A stretch of DNA of 55,152 nucleotides from Fulvivirga sp. (GTDB taxonomy: Bacteria > Bacteroidota > Bacteroidia > Cytophagales > Cyclobacteriaceae): positions 1 to 55,152 of the forward strand of contig JANQLQ010000007.1 of the NCBI GenBank assembly GCA_028280565.1, in the 5' to 3' direction. The translations under genes were made by a program, and so were the position numbers. Below, in pieces: positions 1 through 9,401 of the stretch. Numbering within the stretch: position 1 is the stretch's first letter; each line of letters opens with the position of its first letter. The notes below the pieces were generated by a model. The model was not told the origin of the DNA. It worked only from the letters and a program-made list of their open reading frames with translations, and did no database searches.

Positions 1-153
1 CGGTATATCTCGTGGAGGGGATGGCTTCGTAGCCCCCAGCACCCTCACCGCCAGCCTCGCCAAGACGATCCGTTTTTTATTTTGTCATCCCAACTCCAAG
101 CATTTTGCGAATAGGTCTATTCCCAAGGACGATAAGGGTAAAACTACAGAGGA
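1..153. other. Window edge, no confident gene
   Basis: This is the stretch beyond the stop codon of the large outer-membrane protein gene. On the minus strand a short frame beginning at a TTG near 62 stays open to the window edge, but its roughly 20 residues resemble no family I recognise. I see no clear terminator hairpin. It may be intergenic or the start of another minus-strand gene. Confidence 0.3.
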
Positions 154-3100
154 TCAGAACAGGGCGCTGATCTGCACTCGCCCTATATGGATCACGCGCT
201 GTTCCCCGGACTTACGCCCGTCGTAGCCGAGGTTGAGCTGTAAACCCGAAGTTATTTTTTGTTGCCAGTTTAACGACCAGGTCAAGTTCGTTCCCGGCCT
301 TAAGGCTTCTAATAACTCGTATCCCAAAGGGCTATTCTCCTCTCCTACAAAATCAATATCCACCCATCTAAATTGGGCATTAAGAGAGTTTTGGATGGCT
401 TTATTGAAGCGTAGCTCCATAATACCTTCATTAAAAATGGCTTCTTCCCCAGTTTCTGCGGTAAGATTATTTTCTTTACTGGTGTAAACATATTGAAAAG
501 ACAACCTAAAACTTTGCCCCGGCTGCCACGAAAACTCGGGGTTAAGGCGGTAACCGTCGATCTTATACTCGCGCCCGGATAAAAAATCAGAATCCGCCTC
601 TCGCACGTTAGTGGCGGCTCGAAATCTCAGGTTATAGCTGCGGTTAAGATTGACCCGGGTATTGACAGCGTACTCTTCAAAAGACCTGCGCTCAAAGCCA
701 TTGGTGAGGAGTTGTTTTACTTGCTGGTTGGTATACACTCCCTCGATGCCATAAGCGGAATGTGTACGATTGTAGAATAGGGTAGACCGGAGGTTATTCC
801 TTTCACTGAGCAACAGTTCTTCTTCTATATTCCTCGCAAAGGTAAGCAGCCTGGCCCCAAGCCGTTCATCGGTGATCTTGTTATCGGCCGTCCAGGAAGT
901 ATTATTGGAAAATCGACTTAAAAAACTTTTCAGCCCCCCCTGGTTTTTCCATGACCGTGGCATATCGATATTCACCCGGTATACAAAAAGGTTCTGGAAA
1001 GCCGTGATAAATTCATTGGAGGGAAGAAATATTTTAGCATAATTCCGCTCATCCGGGTTCAGCGCTTCGAAAAACTCATTGAGATCCTGTACATTATCGT
1101 TATTGAGATCACGCCATGTGTGGGTGCCCTGGCCCGCGGGTACGTTGATGTAGATAAACTCACGGCGCAGCTCACGGCTGTTGGCCACGGAATAGGTAAG
1201 TTCCGAGCGCACGTGGCGGTCAAACCAATGACCTGTCCAGTCTAGCCGTCCCGAGATGGTCTCTTCGTCCTCCCCTTCCCGGGCCAGGTCGAGCTTCCTA
1301 TAAATGAAGACGGTTTCAAATCGATTGTTTTTGAATTTCCTGTCCAAAGTAAGCCTAGTGGTCTGGGAGGCTGAAAAATTATCCATGGCACCTTCCAGCG
1401 GGCGCTGGTCTTCACGGTAGCTGTACCTCAGGTCAAAGTTGAGTTTGGACTCCTTCCCATTCCTAAGGTAGCCCGTGTGTTCATCAAAATACATGGCAGA
1501 AAACGACACAGAATCAGATTCCGAATCCCTTACAACGTTGCGATCAGATCGAAAAAGATACCCGGGGATCACCTTGGCCGTGGGGTAAGAGAGATCCGCA
1601 GACCACTGGTTCCATACGGAGGAGGTATTTCCGGGATCACTTCTCATCAAAAAAGCGGACGATTTAAGCTGGAACCTATCGAGTGCCTGGTGTACCATAA
1701 ACCTATGCTGGTACCCATCCACTTGCTCTCCTCTCTTTCTTCGGCTGAGTGTATATCCCCACCGGTTAGCTTCGTCTTTGACAATCTCAACACCGGTATT
1801 AAGTATATGATCCTCATACCTGCGCAGGTCCGTGGTGGGATCGTAGCTCCAATCGCGGTCGTATTCAATATACCTGAAGCGATCAATAGGATTGAAATAC
1901 TGGTCATCGTACTCAAAATCCAAAAAAGAATTGATCTTGTATCCTTTTAAGGGGGCAAAGTCTCGCCCTTGGCTTTTTATACCCATTTTAACCGCAAACC
2001 CCCTGTCGTCTTCACTATCGAATTCTGAAAACAGGTTGATATCATTTGTTGAAAAAGCCATTTCCAAAAAGAACTCTTCATGGTGCGTGATCGAGTAGCT
2101 CCCTCCTACCGTGGTCATTTGCCTTTTATCCGGTACGGGCACCCTTATGACAGGTTCAAAGTCTCCTTGCGGCACCCCCATGATAGGTGAGACCCACTCG
2201 AAAACCCTTCCATTCGCCGTGGCTTGGGTTTGAAGGTAGTTCCCATTCCCGGCCCCAACGTTAGAAAATGTGATCCGGAAACGGGCGCTGTCAGGGTTAG
2301 TAGAAAATTTGTAGATCCGTTGGAGATTGCCGTCGGCGTCTACGGTATCCAGTTGTTTGTAAAGGATCTGCTCGTTGTTAAACTCGACACTGTCCACCCC
2401 GCTGGCCACAGCTCGCTGAAGATCGTCACCGATCGTGCTTAAAAATTGTTTGTCTTCATTGGTAAGCTCGACTAAAAGTGGCCGGTTACGATTGTCACTT
2501 TCGCTGTAGGTATTAAAAAAAAGCTTCAATTTCCCAAAGTCATGGTAGTGACTGGCGGTGGCAATGGTCCTGTTGTATTCCTGGTCTGAAAATTCGTAAT
2601 CCACGCGCAACCTTGAAAATTCAGTGATCAGCACACGGTTCGTAAACGTGATTTCCCCTATGTTATAATCGATGATGTAATCTTTGTTAAACCCTCGCTC
2701 TAACTGCACCCCATCTAAAAAGACTCTTTCAGAATTGGCCAGGACAATCACAAACGTCTCGTTATTGGGTCCGGGGATACGGTAAGGCCCTAAAGAACCC
2801 TCGATAGGATCCACTTGCACGGAAGCAAACCGGCCTTTGGCTACGGATATCCCCGCCGAGCTTACCGCTGTATCCCCTTTTCCAAGTTTATACCGCACCT
2901 CGGCCTGGCCTCCTTGCACATTCTTATAGAACCTCAGGAACTGCGACGGGCGATTCTGCAAAACCACGTCTCCCCCGGTCATTGTAATGTTGTCATTGTA
3001 TACTTGGATGAACACGTTATCAAAATCCTGCAATTGCTGGGTATTCCCTTCCGGCTGATAAGGTACATTCTGATCAGTGATGGAGGCCCGTATTTTAAGA

Positions 3101-3576
3101 TCATCCGTAAGCTGTCCGTCCAGGTTCAGGTTTAGGGTGGAATTCACGAACACATCTTGGTTATTGCCAAAGGAGATCCCCCGGCTGATGGTACCGCTCT
3201 TACTAAGATCGGGGGTGTTAAAAAGTTCATCCCGTTGCCAGTCCTTTTTGTTGTCAACGACAGGATCTTTAAATAAGGCATTAGAATCATAGATATGGAG
3301 ATCCCTATGAAAATAGCGCTGGTGGAATTTGAAAGGCAACACTTTATAGCACACAAGAATACTATCCTTAGCGCTTTCCCTTTTGAACGTCACCTTTCCA
3401 CTCGCCAAGCTATGGACTACATCCACCTTATCGCCGTTGGGAAACATAAACGACCCGGGCGCCAGGGACAGGGTGTCTAAAGCGAATGGCTGGTTAAAGA
3501 CAGTAACCCATCGGCATCTGTCATTAGAGACCTGGGAAAACACCATGTTTCCTAGCATCATTAAGGTCACGACCAT
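154..3576 (-). CDS. Large outer-membrane beta-barrel protein of unknown function
   Basis: The 1140-residue product starts with a short hydrophobic signal peptide ending near the FSQ at residues 13-15. It continues with long stretches of alternating polar and aromatic residues typical of amphipathic beta-strands, and it ends in ISALF with a C-terminal phenylalanine, as outer-membrane barrels do. A segment near residue 130 (SGTISRGISFGNNQDVFVN) and the following LNLNLDGQL recall the N-terminal modules of SprA-like and related large Bacteroidota surface proteins, but I cannot assign a named family. No TonB plug or carboxypeptidase-regulatory domain is visible. The start ATG lies 14 nt after the stop of the histidine kinase gene, so the two are probably co-transcribed. 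The role is unknown; a structural or translocation-related barrel is possible. Confidence 0.7.
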   Translation of the reverse strand: MVVTLMMLGNMVFSQVSNDRCRWVTVFNQPFALDTLSLAPGSFMFPNGDKVDVVHSLASGKVTFKRESAKDSILVCYKVLPFKFHQRYFHRDLHIYDSNALFKDPVVDNKKDWQRDELFNTPDLSKSGTISRGISFGNNQDVFVNSTLNLNLDGQLTDDLKIRASITDQNVPYQPEGNTQQLQDFDNVFIQVYNDNITMTGGDVVLQNRPSQFLRFYKNVQGGQAEVRYKLGKGDTAVSSAGISVAKGRFASVQVDPIEGSLGPYRIPGPNNETFVIVLANSERVFLDGVQLERGFNKDYIIDYNIGEITFTNRVLITEFSRLRVDYEFSDQEYNRTIATASHYHDFGKLKLFFNTYSESDNRNRPLLVELTNEDKQFLSTIGDDLQRAVASGVDSVEFNNEQILYKQLDTVDADGNLQRIYKFSTNPDSARFRITFSNVGAGNGNYLQTQATANGRVFEWVSPIMGVPQGDFEPVIRVPVPDKRQMTTVGGSYSITHHEEFFLEMAFSTNDINLFSEFDSEDDRGFAVKMGIKSQGRDFAPLKGYKINSFLDFEYDDQYFNPIDRFRYIEYDRDWSYDPTTDLRRYEDHILNTGVEIVKDEANRWGYTLSRRKRGEQVDGYQHRFMVHQALDRFQLKSSAFLMRSDPGNTSSVWNQWSADLSYPTAKVIPGYLFRSDRNVVRDSESDSVSFSAMYFDEHTGYLRNGKESKLNFDLRYSYREDQRPLEGAMDNFSASQTTRLTLDRKFKNNRFETVFIYRKLDLAREGEDEETISGRLDWTGHWFDRHVRSELTYSVANSRELRREFIYINVPAGQGTHTWRDLNNDNVQDLNEFFEALNPDERNYAKIFLPSNEFITAFQNLFVYRVNIDMPRSWKNQGGLKSFLSRFSNNTSWTADNKITDERLGARLLTFARNIEEELLLSERNNLRSTLFYNRTHSAYGIEGVYTNQQVKQLLTNGFERRSFEEYAVNTRVNLNRSYNLRFRAATNVREADSDFLSGREYKIDGYRLNPEFSWQPGQSFRLSFQYVYTSKENNLTAETGEEAIFNEGIMELRFNKAIQNSLNAQFRWVDIDFVGEENSPLGYELLEALRPGTNLTWSLNWQQKITSGLQLNLGYDGRKSGEQRVIHIGRVQISALF

Positions 3577-3590
3577 GGCATGGCGTGCAA

Positions 3591-6500
3591 CTAGTTTTCC
3601 GATGGTAGCTCTATAAAAAATGACGTCCCCCTTCCTAACTCGGTCTCAAACCATATCTTACCCCCGGCATGCTCTACTCCATGCTTGGCAATCGCCAAGC
3701 CAATACCAGAGCCCGTTTCCTTAGTGCTAAAATTCGGTATGAATATCTTGTTGTGGATCTCATCGGCAATGCCCACCCCGTTGTCCTTTACCTCTAATCT
3801 CACCTTACGGGCACTTACCCTTAAAAGCGTTACATATACTTGCTGTTTATTACTTCCATCCATCGCCTGGATAGCATTTAGCAGCAAGTTATTGATGATC
3901 CTCCCCATGAGTTGCTCATCGCCTACGGTATATACCGGCTCTTCTTTAATTTGTAAGTCAATGTAAAGATTTTTTTGCGCATCATGCAGGCTTACCGCAT
4001 TTTTTAACACATGTGTGAGCTCATAACGCTCATGTTCCGGGATGGGCATCTTGGCAAATGAGCTGAAAGAAGAGGCGATGTCATCAAGGGTTTGTACTTG
4101 TTGTAGCAGCGTGTTGATGGGGCGGTTCATGTTCTCTTCCTCTCCTTTCGCCACTAGTTTACGGTTCAGGTGCTGGAGCGTCAGCTTCATGGGGGTGAGA
4201 GGGTTTTTGATCTCATGGGCCACCTGCTGCGCTATTTCGCGCCAGGCGGATTCTTTTTCACTACGTGCCAGGGCTTTCTTACTGTCTTCCAGGTTATCCA
4301 GCATCCGGTTATACTCCCCTACCATCAATCCTATTTCGTCGTCTGCATCCCAAGAAAGTGGTTCGTTAAGTCCCGTAAGCGTGGTTTTTTTAAGCTTTTG
4401 GGTAATGAAACGCAAGGGGAACGTAAGCCATTTGGCGGCCATGTAGGAAACGACCAAGAATACAATGAATACAAAGGTAAATACATTGATGACATTGGTT
4501 AACACCGTGATCTGGCTCTGTTCCAAATTATACTCGGACTGGAAATAAGGGATACTGACGATACCGATAAGGTTGCCTTTGTCAAAAGACCTGACGGCAA
4601 AAAAGGTCGTATTATAATTGAGCTCTCCGACGGACTCTTCCAAGATATGGGCATTTTCCCGGCTTTCACGGATCAAGGAATAGGCCACGGGATTAATATA
4701 GCTGCTGAGCAGGTCATTCTCATAGATCAGCGGCTGGCTAGAGGCGATCAGGCGGCCTTGTGTATTAAATAAGTTGACGTCAGCCCCGGAATACTTGGAG
4801 ATCTGTGCCAGCTCGGTGCGTAGCTCCTCGGGATCGGCCGTTATGTCGTTAACATAGTTATTCAGGTCCTCGCTCACGTTCGTACTGATGCTTTCGGCCT
4901 TCTTGTAGTATTCGTAGTTTACTTCGCTTTCAAATGATGAATTGATCAAGCTAAGGGTGGTGGCGCTCACCGCGAACAGCGGCAGGAAAAAGGCAATGTT
5001 TAGATACAATTGGATCTTAGCGGAATAGTTCAGGCTCTCATTCTGTAAGCTAAAGTATAGTGCGTATAGCCCTGTAAACACCAATATGGTAAAGACTTGG
5101 ACCAGGAATAGGAAAGAAAAATTGGAAACAATATCGGAAAACGGGTGGTCATCCGAGCTGATAACGATGACCCGACCACTGGCATCCTTAACCCCGGTAT
5201 GCCAAAAACCTGCCCCCATTAAAGAGCGTCGATATAAAATTGGGTCGTCGAGTAAGTTTTCATCAAAATCTAACAAGTAGTTAAAATCCCCGGAGCTGTA
5301 GGTCACCTTAGCATTTTCAAACACGGCATAACTATAATTTGCGTTTTGATAGGGAGTGAGGAAGCGGTGGTCCACCAGCAATTCCGGGTATACACTTTCC
5401 GGGATGATCCGTTTTAATACAAGATCGATAATGATGTATCCCACGGTAATCCCCCGCTTTTTGATCTCTATGAAATTTATATAACGTTTGGATACATCCC
5501 CGCCGAGGTTGTTGATAAAATAAATACCGTCATAGGACGTCCGGTAGTCCGCAGCGTCGAATTGCTGGATCTCCTCCGGCGACAGGCCTTGCGAGGTATT
5601 TTCCAAGGATCGCCCGGCAGCATTGTAGAGGTAAATGTCGATATCGTACTTATCAAAATAATTGCTTAAATACACCTGCCGGATCTTCTCTTTAACAATT
5701 TCTTTGGAAAAAAATGGGCTTGACATCCGGCTTTGGATAAAAAGATCTCGCTTGATCTTACCGCTCGCTTCATGAAGTAAGTATTCGCCTAGGTTATCAT
5801 TTTCTATCAGGAGCTGGCTGGCAAATCTTTTCTTACGTTCTACTTCTCTTTCATTTTCGAATTGGTAAATGGAGATAGCTCCCAGCAACGCCCCCCCAAT
5901 GATATATACAAAAAAATACAGGAAGGTGGTGTACTTTAAAGTCACCATGGACGCCGGCAATTTCGTAACACTGAGCACAAAATAAACGCCGCTTCCCACG
6001 ATCAAAGCCGGCCAGAAGACCTGTTGCAGGAAAATATTGATCAATGAAAACACCAGCGCTCCCAGGCCGAAAACAAGGATCAACTGTCGCCGCCTGGAAA
6101 AAAGGCGATGTACTGCTTCATAGGCGGAATGAAAAATAAAGAAAATGGACAGCATCGAGACCAGGAATATCACAAAAACTATGATCCTATTGCCGTCAAA
6201 TTCCAAGGAACGATTAATGTCAAAGGTGACCCGGGAGTTGTGATACAACGTTTGGAAAACAAGGTATTTGACATGGAACATCAACAGCCCGAATCCTGCG
6301 ACGAGCGTCCCTAATAATAATCGCATCGATTGGGACAGGCTATGCCACACTTCTTTTTTAAAAGCATTTTTATGATTCCTGAAAACGTACAGGCAGACCA
6401 GGCACAAGCAAGCCAAGTTGATCAGCAGATCACCTAGTGAACGATTAAAGCTGGAAGAAGCAAAATAGCGAGAGTCAAACAATGACCCCTCCACCATATC

Positions 6501-7280
6501 ACCTGGGAAACCGATCCATTGCATTAGCAATCTCACGATCAATAAGATTCCGAACATGAGCAATGACCCAAGCCACAAGCTCTTTTTTACCATGGTTTCG
6601 AGCAAGAAATAGACCCCCATTAAGATCAGCGCAAAGGCCATGGTATAAAAGAAAATTATCCATCCACTTACCGAATGCTTTGAACGCAAGTAATCTTCGC
6701 TAAAGCTGACTTTAAATAGGCAGGTCCCATCTTTAAGGCAAACCGGCTCTCCTTTATCGTCTTCCATGTCATGGACAACGACTTGCTGATCCGCAAAAAT
6801 TTTAGGATTGTAGAGAGAAGTAACAAAATCGTTTTCAATCTTATAACCGCTGTAAATAGGTAACAGCGCAAATACTTCGAGGTCAGAATGGGTAAGTTCC
6901 CATTTCCTTGCCACGAACTGCTTTCTTTGGGACCGGGTAAACTTATAATCGTATTGGCCTCTTACCAGCCGGTAGTCTGGGACGAAGCGGTAGTCCGACC
7001 AATATACGAGGCTCCCGGACTTGTAAATGTAAAACAGCGGCCCTGCATATTCATTAACTTGCCAGAATTGAAATTTAGGATTTTGTTCTAAGATTTCCAG
7101 CACCGGCACCATACTTCGTTGGAGGTTGAGCACCTCCCTGGAAAGCCTATCGCTGATGAATTCTGCTTCATCCTCCACTAAAAAGTCTATTTCTTCACGG
7201 CCAACCCACTGGAACACCAGTCCTGCTATGAGAAATGGGATGGATAACAGTAACAGCCTATGTCCTACGTTGAATGTCAA
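3591..7280 (-). CDS. NtrY-like membrane sensor histidine kinase with several extracytoplasmic sensor segments
   Basis: The 1229-residue kinase has a C-terminal catalytic core. The H-box is VAHEIKNPLTPMK with phospho-accepting His near residue 1022, the N-box contains NNLLLNAIQAM, and the G-boxes are DNGVGI and GSGIGLAIAKHG. The residues around the H-box (AWREIAQQVAHEIKNP) match the NtrY-like subgroup. A HAMP-like linker containing DDEIGLMVGEYNRM precedes it. The N-terminal 900 residues hold a first membrane segment at about 8-25, a periplasmic region to about 215, a cluster of about eight membrane helices, a second extracytoplasmic region, further helices, and a third short sensor before HAMP. 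This is far longer than a usual kinase. The start codon is TTG, the first start-type codon after an in-frame TAA. No response regulator is adjacent. The stimulus is unknown; the downstream outer-membrane protein suggests envelope sensing. Confidence 0.88.
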   Translation of the reverse strand: MTFNVGHRLLLLSIPFLIAGLVFQWVGREEIDFLVEDEAEFISDRLSREVLNLQRSMVPVLEILEQNPKFQFWQVNEYAGPLFYIYKSGSLVYWSDYRFVPDYRLVRGQYDYKFTRSQRKQFVARKWELTHSDLEVFALLPIYSGYKIENDFVTSLYNPKIFADQQVVVHDMEDDKGEPVCLKDGTCLFKVSFSEDYLRSKHSVSGWIIFFYTMAFALILMGVYFLLETMVKKSLWLGSLLMFGILLIVRLLMQWIGFPGDMVEGSLFDSRYFASSSFNRSLGDLLINLACLCLVCLYVFRNHKNAFKKEVWHSLSQSMRLLLGTLVAGFGLLMFHVKYLVFQTLYHNSRVTFDINRSLEFDGNRIIVFVIFLVSMLSIFFIFHSAYEAVHRLFSRRRQLILVFGLGALVFSLINIFLQQVFWPALIVGSGVYFVLSVTKLPASMVTLKYTTFLYFFVYIIGGALLGAISIYQFENEREVERKKRFASQLLIENDNLGEYLLHEASGKIKRDLFIQSRMSSPFFSKEIVKEKIRQVYLSNYFDKYDIDIYLYNAAGRSLENTSQGLSPEEIQQFDAADYRTSYDGIYFINNLGGDVSKRYINFIEIKKRGITVGYIIIDLVLKRIIPESVYPELLVDHRFLTPYQNANYSYAVFENAKVTYSSGDFNYLLDFDENLLDDPILYRRSLMGAGFWHTGVKDASGRVIVISSDDHPFSDIVSNFSFLFLVQVFTILVFTGLYALYFSLQNESLNYSAKIQLYLNIAFFLPLFAVSATTLSLINSSFESEVNYEYYKKAESISTNVSEDLNNYVNDITADPEELRTELAQISKYSGADVNLFNTQGRLIASSQPLIYENDLLSSYINPVAYSLIRESRENAHILEESVGELNYNTTFFAVRSFDKGNLIGIVSIPYFQSEYNLEQSQITVLTNVINVFTFVFIVFLVVSYMAAKWLTFPLRFITQKLKKTTLTGLNEPLSWDADDEIGLMVGEYNRMLDNLEDSKKALARSEKESAWREIAQQVAHEIKNPLTPMKLTLQHLNRKLVAKGEEENMNRPINTLLQQVQTLDDIASSFSSFAKMPIPEHERYELTHVLKNAVSLHDAQKNLYIDLQIKEEPVYTVGDEQLMGRIINNLLLNAIQAMDGSNKQQVYVTLLRVSARKVRLEVKDNGVGIADEIHNKIFIPNFSTKETGSGIGLAIAKHGVEHAGGKIWFETELGRGTSFFIELPSEN

Positions 7281-7435
7281 AAATCGAAATTAAAGGTTTA
7301 GCCTGGCCAAACCGATCAGCCTAGGCAACCATTTTCGTTAGGACAGTAAGCCCTACTTATGGCTGAAGTTAAACCAACGATCTATAAATAGATGTACCTA
7401 AACAGTCCGGCTAGGCTAAATATAACGTATTTGGA

Positions 7436-7813
7436 TCAATTCCCGTATTGCCGGTCGAAGTCTATTCCCCCGAAAAAGTGAAGAAACAAGATACGAGAGT
7501 ATCTAAAACTCAAAGGGAGTAATAACAAAACACTACCCCCGATACCGATAAAGTAGGTGGATAAAGAAAAGTCGCCGAGTACGGTCAGCGCAACTCCCAC
7601 GGTAGTGAAGATGGCGACGGAAAACGCATAGCTGATATACATTGCGCCAAAAAAGAACCCGGGCTCTCGCTCAAAATGAAGACCACAGACAGGACAGTCT
7701 TCATTCATTTTAAAGAATTTTGGTAGGTTATAAGCACTGTATGGGAACATATTCCCCCTCCTACATCGCGGACATTTACCATGCAATATGGCGTTTCCTT
7801 TGGTGTTTGGCAT
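7436..7813 (-). CDS. DUF983 family membrane protein
   Basis: The 125-residue protein has two cysteine pairs near the N-terminus (CPRC and CPVC, about 22 residues apart) that look like a zinc- or metal-binding knuckle. They are followed by the EPGFFFGAMYISYAF stretch diagnostic of DUF983, and then two hydrophobic helices. It is the last gene of the respiratory operon. Its ATG lies inside the end of the preceding gene, a 38-nt overlap; starting at the next methionine would delete the first cysteine pair, so the overlap is probably real. DUF983 genes are often found near cytochrome oxidase genes, and a role in oxidase assembly or metal handling is an inference from that location. Confidence 0.85.
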   Translation of the reverse strand: MPNTKGNAILHGKCPRCRRGNMFPYSAYNLPKFFKMNEDCPVCGLHFEREPGFFFGAMYISYAFSVAIFTTVGVALTVLGDFSLSTYFIGIGGSVLLLLPLSFRYSRILFLHFFGGIDFDRQYGN

Positions 7814-8033
7814 TATTCTCTTTACTTTTTTTATACCACAAGTATCCGACTACGGCTATGGCTAGGTAAGGTGTTACAAATAAATAAAGAATCCCAAAAT
7901 TGAGGCTCGCCCCTATTCCTACTTCTCCATTACTCACATTGTTTTCAATAGTAGCCCTACACATAGCACATTGCGCAAATGAACTCATCGTAGGTATTAG
8001 CCACGAAAACAACAAGAATACTATCTTTTTCAT
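7776..8033 (-). CDS. Small CAMC-motif membrane protein of the oxidase operon
   Basis: The 85-residue protein begins with a signal peptide or first helix (about residues 1-20). A Cys-Ala-Met-Cys motif follows directly (QCAMCRATIENN), then a second hydrophobic helix (about 45-68) and a lysine/arginine-rich tail. CxMC-type motifs can bind copper or form a redox disulfide, and the position after SCO-like and DUF420 genes suggests a part in loading or assembling the oxidase; this is inference. The gene overlaps the DUF983 start by 38 nt in another frame, which suggests translational coupling. I do not recognise a named family. Confidence 0.75.
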   Translation of the reverse strand: MKKIVFLLFSWLIPTMSSFAQCAMCRATIENNVSNGEVGIGASLNFGILYLFVTPYLAIAVVGYLWYKKSKENNAKHQRKRHIAW

Positions 8034-8280
8034 CTTCCTTACTGATTATGATCTTCCTGCTCCCCGCTTTTAAACGATCCAAAATTACATGTTTTGTAGG
8101 TAACGATCGTATACGGTCATTACTTTCTGGATCCTATCTTTAAAACGCAGTTTATACATCTTTTGTTGGCCATATTATTTCTCAAGGAGTTGCTGCGAAT
8201 CCTGATAAATAGTGAGTTAGATTATGCGCTTTCCATGCACGGATAACTCACCCCTACCACCTAACAATTACAATACACAC

Positions 8281-8811
8281 TCACGAATAATAAGGACTGA
8301 TCATCAAATAAACCACTACGCCCGTGACGGCCACATACAACCAAATAGGAAAGGTGACCCTAGCCAGTTTCTTATGCTTGTCAAACCGTTCTGCCAAAGC
8401 TCTTACAAAAGTGAACAGGACCAATGGAATGACCGCTATGGAAAGTAAAATATGGCTGATCAAAATGACAAAATAGACTATTCTTAAACCCCCGGTACCC
8501 CCGTATGGAGTGGATTCACTGGTTATGTGGTATATAATGTACATCACCAAAAACAGGGCAGACAAGACCAGGCATACTTTCATGAGGGTTTCGTGCAGTT
8601 TAATTTTCCTGTTTTTGATCGCCCATAAAGCGATGACCAACAACACGGCCGTGACCCCGTTTGTGGTAGCATAAATGGGAGGCAGGAATGAGAAGTCATA
8701 GCCCTCGATCTTTACACCGAAAAGTATGGCTACGGCCAGTGGAATGACTATGGACAGCCCTATGATGAGCTTATTATATTTTGTGTCTTTATTCGCTATG
8801 GCTTCACTCAT
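8281..8811 (-). CDS. DUF420 family membrane protein (oxidase-associated)
   Basis: The 176-residue protein has five predicted membrane helices and conserved histidines within or next to them (LHETLMK, YIIYHIT, SHILLS). This is the pattern of DUF420, a family related to Bacillus CtaM/YozB, which is needed for maturation of some heme-copper oxidases. The start overlaps the end of the upstream SCO-like gene by 8 nt, so they are likely co-translated. Gene order (coxIV, SCO-like, DUF420) supports a role in oxidase maturation, probably heme or copper insertion in the membrane; the exact step is not shown by the sequence. Confidence 0.85.
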   Translation of the reverse strand: MSEAIANKDTKYNKLIIGLSIVIPLAVAILFGVKIEGYDFSFLPPIYATTNGVTAVLLVIALWAIKNRKIKLHETLMKVCLVLSALFLVMYIIYHITSESTPYGGTGGLRIVYFVILISHILLSIAVIPLVLFTFVRALAERFDKHKKLARVTFPIWLYVAVTGVVVYLMISPYYS

Positions 8812-9325
8812 CTTCCAACAATATTTTTGTCTCTACAATCAGGCGGTCCACTTCCGCCAAGTCAGTGGAATAATATCCTCTTATTACACCGTTCCTATCG
8901 TGCAAAATGAATTGGTTTAATGTATCGGTCACAAAATCACAATGCATAGACCGTTTGAATTCCGTGGAATCCAACACGGTTATCTCGCCTATCTCTTGCG
9001 GTCTCAAGCCAAACGGCGTAAACGTAAAATTATCAGGAAAAACGGCAACCAAGCGTCGCTGGATATTGGTGAGATCATTAGCCTGGAAGGTGTTGTTCTC
9101 ACGAAAAAAGACAGTGACATTGGCTTTTTCACCCTTGTAGCGCCCCGTATTTACCACATAGGGCACTCCTTTGTACACGCATTCGTGAAAAGGCGCTTTC
9201 ACTCCTTGCGCATAGTACACTGGGATTGAAAACTCGTTACTCCCAAATAATTTCAGGAAAACATAGATAACAACCGGTATGGCCAATATGGCGAGAAGTA
9301 TAACACCTTTTACAATTCCTTTCAT
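8804..9325 (-). CDS. SCO1/SenC-like protein lacking the copper-binding CxxxC motif
   Basis: The 173-residue protein has an N-terminal membrane anchor (residues 5-25) and a thioredoxin-like periplasmic domain. Its last third (FILHDRNGVIRGYYST, then DRLIVETKILL) matches the C-terminal pattern of SCO proteins, which deliver copper to the CuA site of oxidase subunit II. The usual CxxxC copper ligands are absent: only two separated cysteines are seen, in HECVYKG and MHCDFV. It may therefore be a redox or scaffold variant rather than a copper donor. It lies between coxIV (76 nt upstream) and DUF420 (8-nt overlap), which supports an oxidase-assembly role. Confidence 0.7.
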   Translation of the reverse strand: MKGIVKGVILLAILAIPVVIYVFLKLFGSNEFSIPVYYAQGVKAPFHECVYKGVPYVVNTGRYKGEKANVTVFFRENNTFQANDLTNIQRRLVAVFPDNFTFTPFGLRPQEIGEITVLDSTEFKRSMHCDFVTDTLNQFILHDRNGVIRGYYSTDLAEVDRLIVETKILLEDE

Positions 9326-9401
9326 CCAAGATCCTTAACCTCCAGGCCAAAGATAAAGATCAACTTTCACCTATAGAGATTACACTTTTGTGAACTTCTT
9401 C

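Noticed and set aside
8080-8087. TAATTTTG as a -7 box upstream of the CAMC gene
   Set aside because: It fits TAnnTTTG but no TTTG occurs at the -33 position, so an internal promoter is not supported.
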